This document shows positions 1-10,948 of a stretch of DNA of 64,000 nucleotides, one piece after another. The position numbers and the translations under genes were made by a program. A model generated the notes under the pieces. It worked only from the letters and a program-made list of their open reading frames with translations. It was not told the origin of the DNA and did not search any database. The first letter of the stretch is position 1. Each line of letters begins with the position of its first letter. Source of the DNA: Trachythela sp. YZ-2020 (lineage: Eukaryota; Cnidaria; Anthozoa; Malacalcyonacea; Clavulariidae); assembly GCA_016169945.1 (NCBI GenBank), contig JADLSH010000363.1, positions 1,116,001 to 1,180,000 on the forward strand, read 5' to 3'.

Positions 1-141
1 TTAATAGCCAGTAAATGTTCCAGAATGGAGGGGTCAACTTCCCAATTCTTCAGTGGGGCAGGTGTGGAATGACCCATTGTGAGGGTTGTTTATACATGGC
101 TCATTTCTTGCAGAATGGGTGAATCATTATACAATCATTAC
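1..141. repeat. BPHL intron with remnant of a GGAATGACCCAT foldback repeat
   Basis: This is intronic. It contains TTCCAGAATGGAGG at about 19 and GGAATGACCCAT at about 68-79, matching the ends of the element at 24310-24456. I see nothing coding here. Confidence 0.4.
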
Positions 142-1614
142 CTTCGAGTGGCTGTCTCATCTTTGGGTTCCATTTTGAAACATCTCTGATTGCTTCATAC
201 AACTCAAGGTCTTTCTTGGTCACCGAGGCATTGCATCCCCACACGACAAGACGGTCAACAATGCTCGGATATTTGCCAGCTAAGATTAGGCCAAATATAC
301 CACCATCACTCCAGCCAAGTACAGAGTACTTACTGTAACCTATATGGTGAATATCACCATTAGATAGCTAGCAAATCAAGTCATATTTCTGGAAACAATC
401 CAAACCTCTCCTACAGAGGACATGGGAATCTTTTAAAACCCCCTGCCCCTTTGGTCATCATCTGTACTCTGATTCCTACAGCAACACTTGAACAATAAAT
501 TATGTCCCTAATTGAACCTCTAGAGCGAACAAGTTACTAACTTCCAGATGAAGGCCCTTCGCTTGAACGTCAAAGTTCTTGTTGAATTTTTCAGGTAGTT
601 TGAACAAGTCAGACAGCCCTGGGGGCTAAATAGAGATGGGGGCTAAATGGAGATGGGGGCAGGGGGTAAATGGAGATGGGGAGCTTATACATTACCTGAA
701 ATCTAATTAGTAAACATGTGGTTACAGTCAAATCCAGTGTTCTGTTGCAAGGAACATTGCAATATTGTCACGCAATATTGCAGTTTTGATTTGGAGATTG
801 CTCTGAGCAATTTGCAACTGGTGTGAACAAATTGCAAATTGAAATTCACAACCAGTTTTGTAAACAAAGCCTCTGATTGGCTACTAGCAAAAAGGAAGCT
901 CCAATCCAATTGCTCAGAGCATTTGATTGGTTTCTTCTTTTGCTAGAAGCCAATCAGAGGCTTTGTTTACACACCTGGTTGTGAATTTCAATTTGCAATT
1001 GTTCGCACCAGTTGCAAATTGCTCAGAGCAATCTCCAAATCAAAATTGCAATATTGCATGACAGTATTGCAATGTTCCTCGCAACAGAACACTGGATTTG
1101 ACTGTAACTGTTGTGAGGGGAGGGGGGACTTAATAGATGCATTAGGGGGGGGGAGGCTTGATGAACTTCTTCACCTAAAAAGAGGAGGGGGTATTTGAGG
1201 GGGTATATTCAGTGTGTTTTGAGATCAGTGATATACAAAGTAGTACATTATAAATATACCCAAATGTTCCATAAGTCCAACAGCGTCATCTGCATCTCTG
1301 TGATAAAAATCTAATGGAAAATCTCTCTTTGGTGGTATAGACTTGCCGTAACCTCTTGGGTCAAATGCAATTACAGTAAAATTCTCTTTCAGCTGGTCAA
1401 GTTGGGGCCCAAAATCAGTCCTTGTTGAGCCCATAGCACCTGGAAGGCAGAGCAGGACCTTTGAGCCTTGCCCAACTTTTTCATAATATAATTCGACATT
1501 ATTTACCAAACATTTTCCAGATTCCGAGTGCATAAAGCGTGTCAAGGTTCTGGGAAGCAATGCATTTCTTGCACACGAGCTTAAAATTTTGCTAAAAGCT
1601 GCTGAAAACATCAT
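142..1614 (-). CDS. BPHL: BPHL-like alpha/beta hydrolase (valacyclovirase), 5' part
   Basis: Two coding exons are visible: 1614-1260 (start Met to phase 1) and 339-142 (phase 1 to phase 1); the rest lies left of the window. The protein is an alpha/beta-hydrolase. Exon 1 carries the early strands, with a GAMGS oxyanion-type loop and FDPRGYGKS. Exon 2 carries the nucleophile elbow GWSDGG, whose Ser is the catalytic serine in human BPHL, followed by a WGCNA stretch. BPHL is known as a mitochondrial serine hydrolase acting on amino-acid esters. The N-terminal ~28 residues are Arg/Ser/Ala-rich without acids, which fits a mitochondrial targeting peptide. I chose the Met-Met at 1614 rather than an upstream in-frame Met at 1680, because the sequence between runs into a minisatellite. 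Family assignment is firm; the exact start is less so. Confidence 0.9.
340..1259. other. BPHL intron 1 (minus strand), repeat-filled
   Basis: GT..AG intron between the two visible BPHL exons. At 458-600 it holds fragments of two dispersed repeats: the 'caacactgg...cctctag' family amplified at 58105-59035, and the 'acttccagatgaagg...caggtag' family seen again near 23292-23572. A GGGGGCTAAATGGAGAT short tandem repeat lies at about 620-690, and a foldback element fills 721-1108. No coding sequence seen. Confidence 0.6.
721..1108. mobile_element. Foldback MITE, about 390 bp
   Basis: The left end GTTACAGTCAAATCCAGTGT is matched by its reverse complement at the right end (1089-1108). The inverted match continues inward for most of each ~180-bp arm, around a short centre near 905-925. 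No coding capacity. It lies in BPHL intron 1. I could not define a target duplication. Confidence 0.8.
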
Positions 1615-1629
1615 GTTGTTTTTAAAGTA

Positions 1630-1760
1630 GTGTCGGCAGTACTGAGTGCCGGAGAAAGAACCCCAGAAGAAAGAACCCATCGAGAAAAATCACCGCGATA
1701 GAAAACCCTACGAGAAAAACCCCCACGAGAAAGAACCCCACGAAAAAGAATCCCAATAGT
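1630..1760. repeat. Short-period minisatellite (CGAGAAAAACCCCA-like)
   Basis: Degenerate tandem units of roughly 15-18 bp (CGAGAAAAACCCC, CGAGAAAGAACCCC, CGAAAAAGAATCCC) lie directly upstream of the BPHL start codon, in the expected promoter/5' UTR. Confidence 0.7.
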
Positions 1761-1977
1761 ATCAATTAGAAATGAACAAAAACAACTTTACTATACAATA
1801 TACTATCGATTTTATATAATCTTGTACACAAGGAAATATTTTTATATATTTTATTAAAGTCACAGAATAGGGATGTGTTTTAAGTTACGTGTGCGGGTAA
1901 CATGGGCTGACCTTTAAAATTTCGGTACTCGAGGTCAAAACATGAACTATTTTGCATATGAAAGTTGATATTTTTAA

Positions 1978-3840
1978 TCTGGTTTTTACTGTCGTTCCAA
2001 TTGAAGTGTTCCTCGAATATTGATTCGATACATTACCTCGCGCTGACACTCTCCTCCGCAGAGGCTGTGAGCTATTAAAATAATTAGTCGTTTTTAATAG
2101 TGAGTTCTCGAGCATCAAAACTTCGTGTAAGACTAATGAAAATGCTCGAGAACTCACTATTAAAAACGACTAATTATTTTTAATAGCTCACAGCCTCTGC
2201 GGAGGAGAGTGTCGCGCTGACCAATTCATTTGTTCAAGTTCCTCGAGATATTCATACACTTCCTGTGAAAGTTGACCAATCACAATCCGTATGTGATTTG
2301 AATACGAATCAACTGACCAATGAGGAACCTGCATTGCAGGAAGTAAACAATATTCAAAAATCCGGTTGTTTTCATCATTCATGTAACTGAAATTCTTCAA
2401 ATGTGTTTACATTTGTGCTCAGAAAAACGTTTAGAAATACATGTATATGGCTTCTCAAGAAAAATGTCAAAGTGTTGAAGATTTTCTATGGTTTAGAACC
2501 AGAATTGAACAAATATGCAAAGCTGCGTTGCGAGATCAAGGTTTTACTTCAACAAATATAACAAATATTCATTTTATTTTTAGAAACTAAGCGATCAAAC
2601 GTGGCGGTTTTCTATCTATATTTCAAAGGAAAATGTCACTTTCATCTGTTTACAATATATATTTTTTCCAGTTAACTCTTTTAGTACAGTAAAAATAATG
2701 TGTATAGACACGTCATTTTATAGTGCAATGAATGTCAGTGGCAAATTTTGGTTTATAGACCAAATAATTTATTGTAAAGGTACGAAGAAAAGTTTTTTTC
2801 TAAATTTCAAATTTGTTCTCTGTAGAAATTGTAACAAACTTTACTGTAATATAGTAATATTATAAACAATATTTATAGTTTTATATAGAACACATATATG
2901 TATTTATGTACTTGCTTGACATTTTTGATTTATTATCGTATATATTATATATCAGAATCGATCCTCAAAATAGCGCCACAATAATAAACACTGTCACTGT
3001 TTGTCTATTAAAATCATAAATGTCAAGCAAGTACATAAATACATATTTGTGTTTTAAAACTATAAAATTGTACTATAATCTATATTGTTTCTAATAGTAT
3101 TGCTATATTACAGTGTTAAAAGTTTGTTACAATTTCATACAGAGAACAAATTTGAAAGTTAAAAAAAACAATACTTTACAATAAATTATTTGGTCTATAA
3201 ACCAAAATTTGCCACTGACATTCATTGCACTATAAAATGACGTGTCTATACACATTATTTTTACTGTACTAAAAGAGTTAACGCCCGTTAACTTAACGGG
3301 AAAAATATATATTGTAAACTGATGAAAGTGACATTTTCCTTTGAAATATAGATTAGAAAACCGCCACGTTTGATCGCTTAGTTTCTAAAATAAAATGAAT
3401 ATTTGTTATATTTGTTGAAGTAAAACCTTGATCTCGCAACGCGGATTTGCATATTTATTCAATTCTGGTTCTAAACCGTTTTCTAAACCATAGAAAATCT
3501 TCAACACTTTGACATTTCTCTTGAGAAGCCATACATGTATTTCAATTAAACGTTTTTCTGAGCACAAATGTAAACACATTTGAAGAATTTCACTTACATG
3601 AATGATGAAAACAACCGAATTCTTGATTTTTGATTATTGTTTACTTCCTGCAATGCAGGATCAGTTCCTCATTGGTCAGTTGATTCGTATTCAAATCACA
3701 TACGGATTGTGATTGGTCAACTTTCACAGGAAGTGTATGAATATCTCGAGGAACTTGAACAAATGAATTGGTCAGCGCGAGGTAATGTATCGAATCAATA
3801 TTCGAGGAACACTTCAATTGGAACGACAGTAATAACCAGT
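1978..3840. mobile_element. Large (~1.86 kb) noncoding palindrome, foldback element
   Basis: The left arm starts CTGGTTTTTACTGTCGTTCC (1978) and the right arm ends GGAACGACAGTAATAACCAG (3840). The two arms match over most of their length and meet at a centre of about 80-100 bp near 2930-3015. No transposase ORF is present; the ~70-90 codon ORFs in the arms are mirror copies of one another. A TAAT flanks both ends and could be a target duplication. The left arm is interrupted by the nested element at 2047-2211. The right end lies about 80 bp before the HHAT start codon, so the element probably sits in the HHAT promoter. Confidence 0.8.
2047..2211. mobile_element. Nested 165-bp MITE with 9-bp TSD
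   Basis: The ends CACTCTCCTCCGCAGAGGC and GCCTCTGCGGAGGAGAGTG are inverted, and the arms extend about 65 bp nearly perfectly around a short loop. It is flanked by direct TCGCGCTGA at 2038-2046 and 2212-2220. The opposite arm of the host palindrome has this site only once (3776-3784 region), which proves an insertion. A second member is at 61538-61685. The 9-bp duplication with long inverted ends suggests Mutator-like mobilisation (inference). Confidence 0.9.
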
Positions 3841-3921
3841 AATTTTTGTACACATAGCAGTTGCATTATTTATGGCTTTGTATTTATAATTTGTGTAAAC
3901 GGAGTGTAGCATTTTATAATT

Positions 3922-6900
3922 ATGGCGAGTAGGCGAATGGGAGAGAATTCTGAAACACAATCTGAGACTTCTATTAAAAAGGACATCGCACTTGACAAGA
4001 TGAAGGTAAAAAATCAAGACGTCGTAAAACCAAAAGTTGGTGCCGAAGCCGAGTTGCCTTTTATCGAAAAGTTTGTTTATTTTTCGGTCTATTCATATTT
4101 CCTGGCAACGGCTGTCTACAAAATCTATTTATTTCCCAAAGGTAAGTGCTTGTGATTTTTGATAATTTGTATAAAATGTACATGGGGGTTATTACCCTGT
4201 ATTGCTCTTGTAGCTTTTGGGGGTCTATGACAGAATTCTCTTGAAGGAATTTTGAGGTCAATAGTCCTTATCAACCAATGTATGTTTATGTGGGTGTGAA
4301 GCTAATGTATGTTAGCTTAGTTCTGTTACATCCCACTTCACACATTTTTTGTTCAATATCAATTTATTGGAAGGGAGGGGTGGGTCTATCCCTAACCTGC
4401 AAGGCCGATGGGCTGACTGGTTAGCCTGTGAGCTAGTCTATCCCCTCCCCACGCTCTTCAATATTTAACTTAATTCTTACAGAAAAGCCAGAAGAGCTGT
4501 ACTCAGACGATTTCCAGGATGGATGGACATTTTTAGGAAGGAAGAGGGTTGGTTCTCGCATTCTTCAATTTTAAAACTCCAGATAATAAGCTTTCATGGT
4601 TGAAAACACATTGCTACAGTCCCTACAGCTTAATTAGATTGGCTATCATTAATTAAGAAATTATTGAGGGTGATGATATTGATCATGATGGTATTTGGAT
4701 GATGATAAATGGTTATAGTGATGGTGGTAGTGATTATGCTGGTGATTTAGTGGTGGTGGTGATGAATGGTACTGTGCTGGTAGTAGTGATAATTATGGTG
4801 GGATCATTATGGTGGTGATCATGGTGATGATGATGACAACGATGGTAATAAGCATTGGTAACAATCAATATCTTGATGATGACAATAGTGGTTATATAGT
4901 AATTTCATGTTCACCCTTGCCCTCATTGATAGGTTGATATTTTTTTAAATGTTAATTGAAATATTTCACAGGACAAGTCTGATTTTGAATGGCAATTTTG
5001 GACTGCTCAATGTATAAATCTCATAATAGCATCATCGTTGCATTCATGTGGCAACCGTTTGGTGTCGTGGTTATATCCACAGGTAGCTAACCATATTTAT
5101 CAAAATCTTTTTGGTGACCATTCAACTACAAAATGTGGTTTTAGTAATTATTTTGTTACATGTACTTTTACCACTCTTATGACATCATCAAAATTCCAGG
5201 AGCCAATTTGAGACAAGTTTTACTGTAATATTACTGTAAAAGGCTCATTTGCCTGCCGTTTTCTTTTAATATTTTGGAATGTTTGTTTTCTATAAACTTT
5301 GGAAATTAAATAATCATTATGCAGCCAATATTTGTATGAAAACTATATCATTCACCATCCTTCAAACAAGTTCAAAGAAAGAATCCAAGTGTGCTATACT
5401 ATAGTCTATATTCTTTTTTTAGTACAGAATGTTGTTCTTTGCCGTGTTTCAGTTGGGATTTCTTTCAATAACTATTGGCTGGAAACCGACGCTCGTGTTT
5501 GTAGCACATAACGTGTTTTACTACATTGCCGCCAGGACAAAATCAATTTTGTTCTGCTGGTTCGTTGGTTTAGGGCTTTTAGTATCTTTTATTTCAGTGG
5601 ATAGGCTGATACAATTGCAGGTTGGTCTGCATTACATTAATTCATAACGCAATTATAGAATAGAAATAATTCTGCATTACATTAATACAATAGACAATAC
5701 AATAGACAATACAATAGGCAATACAATAGACAATACAATAGACAATACAATAGACAATACAATAGACAATACAATAGACAATACAATAGACAATACAATA
5801 GACAATACAATAGACAATACAATAGACAATACAATAGACAATACGATAGACAATACGATAGACAATACGATAGGCAATACGATAGACAATACGATAGACA
5901 ATACAATAGACAATACAATAGACAATACAATACAATAGACAATACAATACAATAGACAATACAATACAATAGACAATACAATACAATACAATAGACAATA
6001 CAATACAATAGACAATACAGTTAAAATACAATACAATACAGTTAAAATACAATACAATATAATACAATACAATACAAACAGGGCAGTATAATGCAAAAAC
6101 ACAATCCAATGCAGTTAAAAATAAAATGGTCAAAACAGAAAATGCAATACAAACATGATACAACATAATGTATTATGATCATAAAATTTATTTTTATAGT
6201 TTTACACATTCAGTACGAATACAAGTGAAGGTGACTTCGTTCTTTTTACAACTCTTATGTGTCAATTGAGAGGAATGAGCTTCTGCCTGGACAGTTGTTT
6301 AGCAGCCAAGAAAGAACAAGCCAACAAGGATAAAGACGAAGTCAAATATGGTTTTATTGATTTGCTGGGATATAATTTATATTTACCACTATTTTGTAAT
6401 GGACCAGTAGTCCTTTATGACGAATTTTACAAACAGGTATGGAAAACTTATATTTAAGTAATTTCACCACTATCGTGTACAATTTACAATTTGTTAACTT
6501 TGGTGTATTTATTAAAACCTTTATATCGAAACGCCAAACGGCAGTAACACACGGACGCATGGCGTACCTATTTTTATGATTTTAAACCTTTTCACCGACA
6601 GACCCCTTATTCTGTCTAATGCGAGATGATCATACTTGTCAAGCGAAAGTGTTGGACATTAACGGCTAATTAACTCATATCTGCAATGCGTCCTAATGCA
6701 CCCTACTTCGTTGTTTTACTATCTATGGATTAACCACATGTACAATACATGGCCATTTCTCTTGTTAGTCAAGGTTAATCCCTTGTAATTAATAATTATT
6801 AAGTGAGGAAAACCGGAGTAACCAATCAATCTCTACTCGCACGAGTTCATCAAGAACATGGACGTTACCAACCAAGTATATCCCTGCCCGCGACCTGCAG

Positions 6901-9774
6901 TATAGCAGGCTTAACTCAGAGGTAAGGGGCAGCGCGCTAACCGCATCTGCCACCCGTAACGGGGCGCCTTTGTGGCCTTACTTTGTTGTCCTACTTTGTC
7001 TTATGCCAGATGGTCACAGGGTCACCCTGCTTGTCAAGGTTGAAGTTTTGGGCTTGAATGTATTATTTTAATTTCAGGTCAACAAGCCCCCAAAGCCGCT
7101 CTCACGAGAAGTTTTAAATTCCTTCCTATGGGATGCTGTCAGAACGAGCTTCTGGTACATGGTCATGGAGCTCGGCTATCACTACCTATACATCACTTCG
7201 CTATCCCGCGATGCATATATCATTGAAAACGTCCCCGTGTTAATGTCAACCGGACTCATGTATACACTAATATTGCTATTCTCTATCAAGTATGTGGTGT
7301 TTTATCGAGTTTCTGGCATGTACTCGAGACTGGATGGTATATCTCCGCCTGATATACCGAAATGCGTTTTGAATATTTATACGTTTACTGTTATGTGGAA
7401 GTAAGTAAGTTATGTCGTAATGATGGCATGTACTTAAACCTATATAAAAGCACTAGTGGGCTAAGCATATGGTAATACCTCAAACACCGTCCAGCGTGGG
7501 TAGAAGACCTGTTGTAGATGGGTAGTTCCCATCCTAAGCTTCCAGTGTTCTGTATTCTGTAATAAGCTGGCGTGGTTTGTGTTTGAACTACGTGAAAAGG
7601 TTACCTCAAACGTGGGGGTCCAGTGTAGGTAGTATTCTGTAATAAGCTGCCGTGGTTAGTGTCTGGACTAACTGAAAAAAATATCTCAAACGTGGGGGTC
7701 CAGTGTAGGTAGTATTCTGTAATAAGCTGTCGTGGTTGGTGTCTGAACTACCTGAAAAAGAATATTATCACTTCGACGTTGACCAACCTCTTCTTCATGA
7801 CGAAGGGCTTTCGCTTGAAAAAAGGAGGTGTGTGTTTTTAATCTTTTCAGGTACTTCGGACAAACACGGCAACTTGAATCTTAACCTTACAATGTCTTAT
7901 ATTTTCGTTAATCCAGTACCCTACGATTTAGCATTAAATATTTTATAATTTCTTCAATGTAGAACATTTGACAAAGGACTACACCGCTGGCTCATGAAGT
8001 ATGTGTTGGACTTTCTACTTTCTATAATTCTACCTATTCTGAAAGCTTTAACGGGCTCGAGTTGTATTATACGTCAAACAGTATTTTAAAGTAACAAGTG
8101 CGCGCGCATGCTGACAGACACAATAGGGAACTTAAGATCTACGACGACGCGGCAGTCGACAACGCCATATAAATATGTGAATATAAAGAGACCGTGATTG
8201 AACACAACGCTTTTTAGTTGTTAGCTTATTCAGTTGGGGAAACGTTGTAAATAGTACTTATCAAACTCATTAATAATTCATGAAGAAAATTCAAAATAAA
8301 TGAATGTTTAATCAATGTCTGTCAATCTGATACAGATTTCGTCCTGATTAACACAACCTTTTCGTTCGATTTTCTCAGCTAAAACAGCTTATATCTTTAA
8401 AATAGTCGATAAACATTAAACAATTATTGAATGAGGTCGAGTAGGTTCACCGACAGCTCTTAGTCAATCAAAACTCTTGAATTATTTGCAATAAATAATA
8501 ACATTTATATGTATGCGTTTGATAAGTGCGATAAAACATTCGCATCCGATCTTTATCTGAAATACAAACGCTCGCCTTCAGCTCGAGTTTCTATATCAGA
8601 TAAAGATCGACTGCTCATGTTTTATCTATTACCTACTATATACATATATTCATGTTTAAATGTTTTCTGGTACAGATATGTTTACATACCACTTGGCGGT
8701 TCCAAACATGGTATCTTTAGACAATTGCTGAGCGCCACGGCAACGTTTGGCTACGTGTATTATTGGCATGGTGCACAAGATTATCTTCTATACTGGGCTG
8801 TTTCTCAGTGGCTTGGTGTGTTTATGGAAGCTATGGCTGGCAAATTATTGAAAACTAAAACATTACAGCATTTAGAGGTAAGTGTTCAACTTGATGCCTT
8901 GCAACTACCTGTATTTATACTGGATAGCTCTATTATCAGTTATCTATAAACGCCTTTCCTAGAGATTCAGCAAAGGCCTATTGGAACACGATCCGATTTT
9001 TCTCTTGACGTATGTGATTTACTGAATTTGTTTAATTCGGATAGAGGCTCTATCAGTTCTAAACTGTCTCCCTAAGGTCTCAAGAGAAGAGTATATTGCA
9101 AGAATCATTCCACGGTCTCCGAAGTGAAGACACCAACCGCTATTATCGCCCATATAGAAAACACCTAACAGCCCACAAACGAACATCTTCACCTATTAAA
9201 CATTGTTTTAATTCTACTTTCAGTACGACATTCTCTCGCCAGCCGCAACGAGACGTCTTCATGCTATAGGCGGTGTTATTACAATCCTTCCAGCTATATT
9301 AAGTAACTGTGTTTTCCTTGTCAGTTATCAATCTGTACTGGCCTATCTTAAAGTTATAATTATGACAGGTATTGTACTTCATTTTCACATATGCTAACCC
9401 GAGATGAATCTATATTTTCATTATGCCTTTTCAGCGTTTTATAAGCTTTAAAATAACATACAACAAGCTGGTAGATTTGAAAGTTGGTTCGGTCGCGGCA
9501 ACCAGGTTTAATATCATTCATGTTTTTGCTCGCTATACTCAGGCTTTAAGTAAATGAATGCAAAGCCCCGTCGAAGTGCATTCACGACCCAACGTTTCGA
9601 CACTCGGTCTAGTGTCTTAAACAGGGGTTGTTTCAATCAATTAGCATTTATATTTTTCTAGGCGGGGTATGGACATCACTACGCGTTGTTGCTGTCACGT
9701 ATTGTTTGGTTCAAGTTATCATGGAAGTCGAACTGCGCACAAAAGAGGACAACAATTCCAAGAAAAATTTATAG
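3922..9774 (+). CDS. HHAT: Hedgehog acyltransferase (MBOAT family)
   Basis: Ten phase-consistent exons: 3922-4141, 4483-4547, 4972-5082, 5423-5620, 6200-6436, 7078-7400, 7963-7998, 8676-8877, 9224-9368, 9662-9774. They give 549 residues (human HHAT is 493). HHAT is a multi-pass ER membrane enzyme that attaches palmitate to the N-terminal Cys of Hedgehog ligands. Many hydrophobic segments are visible. The MBOAT signature YVYYWHG puts the catalytic His at about residue 428, and FDKGLHRW puts an Asp at about 388; their 40-residue spacing equals human Asp339-His379. The C-terminal LSPAATRRLHA block also matches HHAT. An AATAAA follows the stop at 9816-9821. No frame break was found. HHATL, the vertebrate relative, lacks the catalytic His, so HHAT is preferred. 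Confidence 0.93.
4660..4890. repeat. GATGGT/GTGATG-rich low-complexity tract in HHAT intron 2
   Basis: Degenerate trinucleotide-type repeat (GATGATGGTGGT...) wholly inside the intron between exons 2 and 3. No other content seen in this intron. Confidence 0.8.
5685..6085. repeat. 12-bp microsatellite (AATAGACAATAC)n grading into (AATAC)n
   Basis: Near-perfect 12-bp units run from about 5688 to 6010, some with an AATACG variant, then decay to pentamer AATAC repeats to about 6085. It lies in HHAT intron 4. The long Tyr/Cys/Ile/Val ORFs on the other strand here are artefacts of the repeat. Confidence 0.97.
6437..7077. other. HHAT intron 5 with dispersed repeat and SINE-like copy
   Basis: Positions 6590-6790 and 6980-7050 carry a dispersed repeat (CACCCTACTTCGTTGTTTTACT ... 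GTCAAGCGAAAGTGTTGGACATTAA) that recurs at about 27690-27910. Between them, 6805-6968 looks like a tRNA-derived SINE on the minus strand: its reverse complement contains GGTTAGCGCGCTGCCCCTTA followed by ACCTCTGAGTTAAG, resembling the copy at 62241-62415. Confidence 0.55.
7500..7790. repeat. ~97-bp tandem repeat, about three units (HHAT intron 6)
   Basis: The motif GTATTCTGTAATAAGCTG..CGTGGTT..GTGTCTGAACTACCTGAAAAA..ATATCTCAAACGTGGGGGTCC occurs three times in a row with small changes. Related copies lie at 36221-36505. Confidence 0.8.
7999..8675. other. HHAT intron 7
   Basis: 677-bp intron, AT-rich. I see no coding sequence or clear repeat in it. The spurious reading through its 3' part ends at the exon 8 acceptor (TACAG, 8671-8675). 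Confidence 0.6.
8878..9223. other. HHAT intron 8
   Basis: 346-bp intron. It includes CTCTATCAGTTCTAAACTG at about 9049-9067, the reverse complement of part of the dispersed element amplified at 58105-59035. Nothing else seen. Confidence 0.5.
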
Positions 9775-10948
9775 GAGCAATATTTTAAGAACACTATACT
9801 CTGGTTTATTTCTTCAATAAAAGCATTGGAATTTTAACAAAGTTATTTTAAATACATGCACAAACAATCTATTGTGTTTGATTTGCGAAAACTTATTTAC
9901 AAGAACTTGTGAAGTACTGCCCCTTGTAGGTTTGAATGGTTATAAATATCGGAGGGCTCGAAATAGAAAAATATGGCCTGACAAACTATTTTCCTTTTCG
10001 CCGATGATGTTAATATGTGGTATGCAAATGAATAAAGCAATCTGTAGAATTTCGCCTGCCATGTATTTTTTACTTGGCAGATCAAAATTGTTTTCGCCTG
10101 CCATTTCTCAAATATGGCTTTTTTTGGCTGTCAATGGCCGCTATTTCGAGCCCTGAATATCGTTGATTGATTTCGCAAAGTTTTCGGCCCGTAAGCCAGC
10201 ATCTTCTTCAGTGCGAAATAAATAAACTTTGGGTTTTTCAAAAAAAAATTAGCTCATTCGTGGAATGCTTTTAACAATACAACTGCAACACATTGTAGTT
10301 CTTATTGCATTGAAGAATTACTAGAAGTTTTTTTGCTCTGATAAGCCCTAGGCGAATTGACATTAGAAGTCCTTACGTCACGCCACTGTCAAACAATTAA
10401 TATTTGACCTACAAGTATCCCACATTCCATTGCGTAAACCATGTATATATGGACTGAAAATTGTGCGACGTAAGCACGTCTAGACCTAGGGTTAAAATTT
10501 GGAAACATTGGTGGAAAAATTTCCTTTCCGGTAAGTAAAAAGGTTTCCCAAAAATTTTTCTGTTTCCCAAGTGTTTTTTGTTGTTGCTGTCTTGCTGAAA
10601 CAATGTTTGTTGGTTTCCCCAAGATTTCCTAGGGAACAATGTTTCTGCAAAAAGTGTCCCTAATTCAGCCTACATGCTAGTGAAAATTCGTCCTGACAAA
10701 GTTATTCACGCAAAACCACTGACCTAATATGCAACGAAATATTCAACGAATATTTAGTTTTGCTTATTTCATCAAAAAATAACCAGACGCAACAAAAGTT
10801 GTTGCTTGTTAGTGGAAGTTCAACTGCCAAATGTTGGCAAAATACTGTTCGTACAGTACACCCAAACCTTTCTGCCTTATAGATAACAACAAGACACGGA
10901 ACGGTTGTGTATAGACTATGGTGTGTATATAAGAAAATAATGATATAT
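9775..10948. other. Intergenic, between convergent HHAT and RBM25
   Basis: Contains the HHAT 3' UTR and poly(A) signal (9816-9821) and, reading leftward, the RBM25 3' UTR. At 10500-10650 there are several TTTCCCAAG/GTTTCCC words that also occur near 28560-28660 in a loosely similar repeat. No coding sequence supported. Confidence 0.5.

Noticed and set aside
1612..1680. Upstream in-frame Met for BPHL at 1680
   Set aside because: The extension runs over minisatellite sequence and has no family similarity; the Met pair at 1614 fits a targeting peptide.
2188..3909. Matching 70-90 codon ORFs sharing an HWSVDSYSNHIRIVIGQLSQ stretch at both sides
   Set aside because: The same sequence in the two arms of the large palindrome; mirror copies without other support as a gene.
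5642..6166. Minus-strand ORFs of up to 174 codons made of Tyr/Cys/Ile/Val/Leu repeats
   Set aside because: They are translations of the (AATAGACAATAC)n microsatellite inside an HHAT intron.
8509..8675. 5' extension of the HHAT exon 8 reading frame
   Set aside because: The frame upstream of the acceptor at 8674-8675 is intron; only the part from 8676 fits HHAT and the phase of exon 7.
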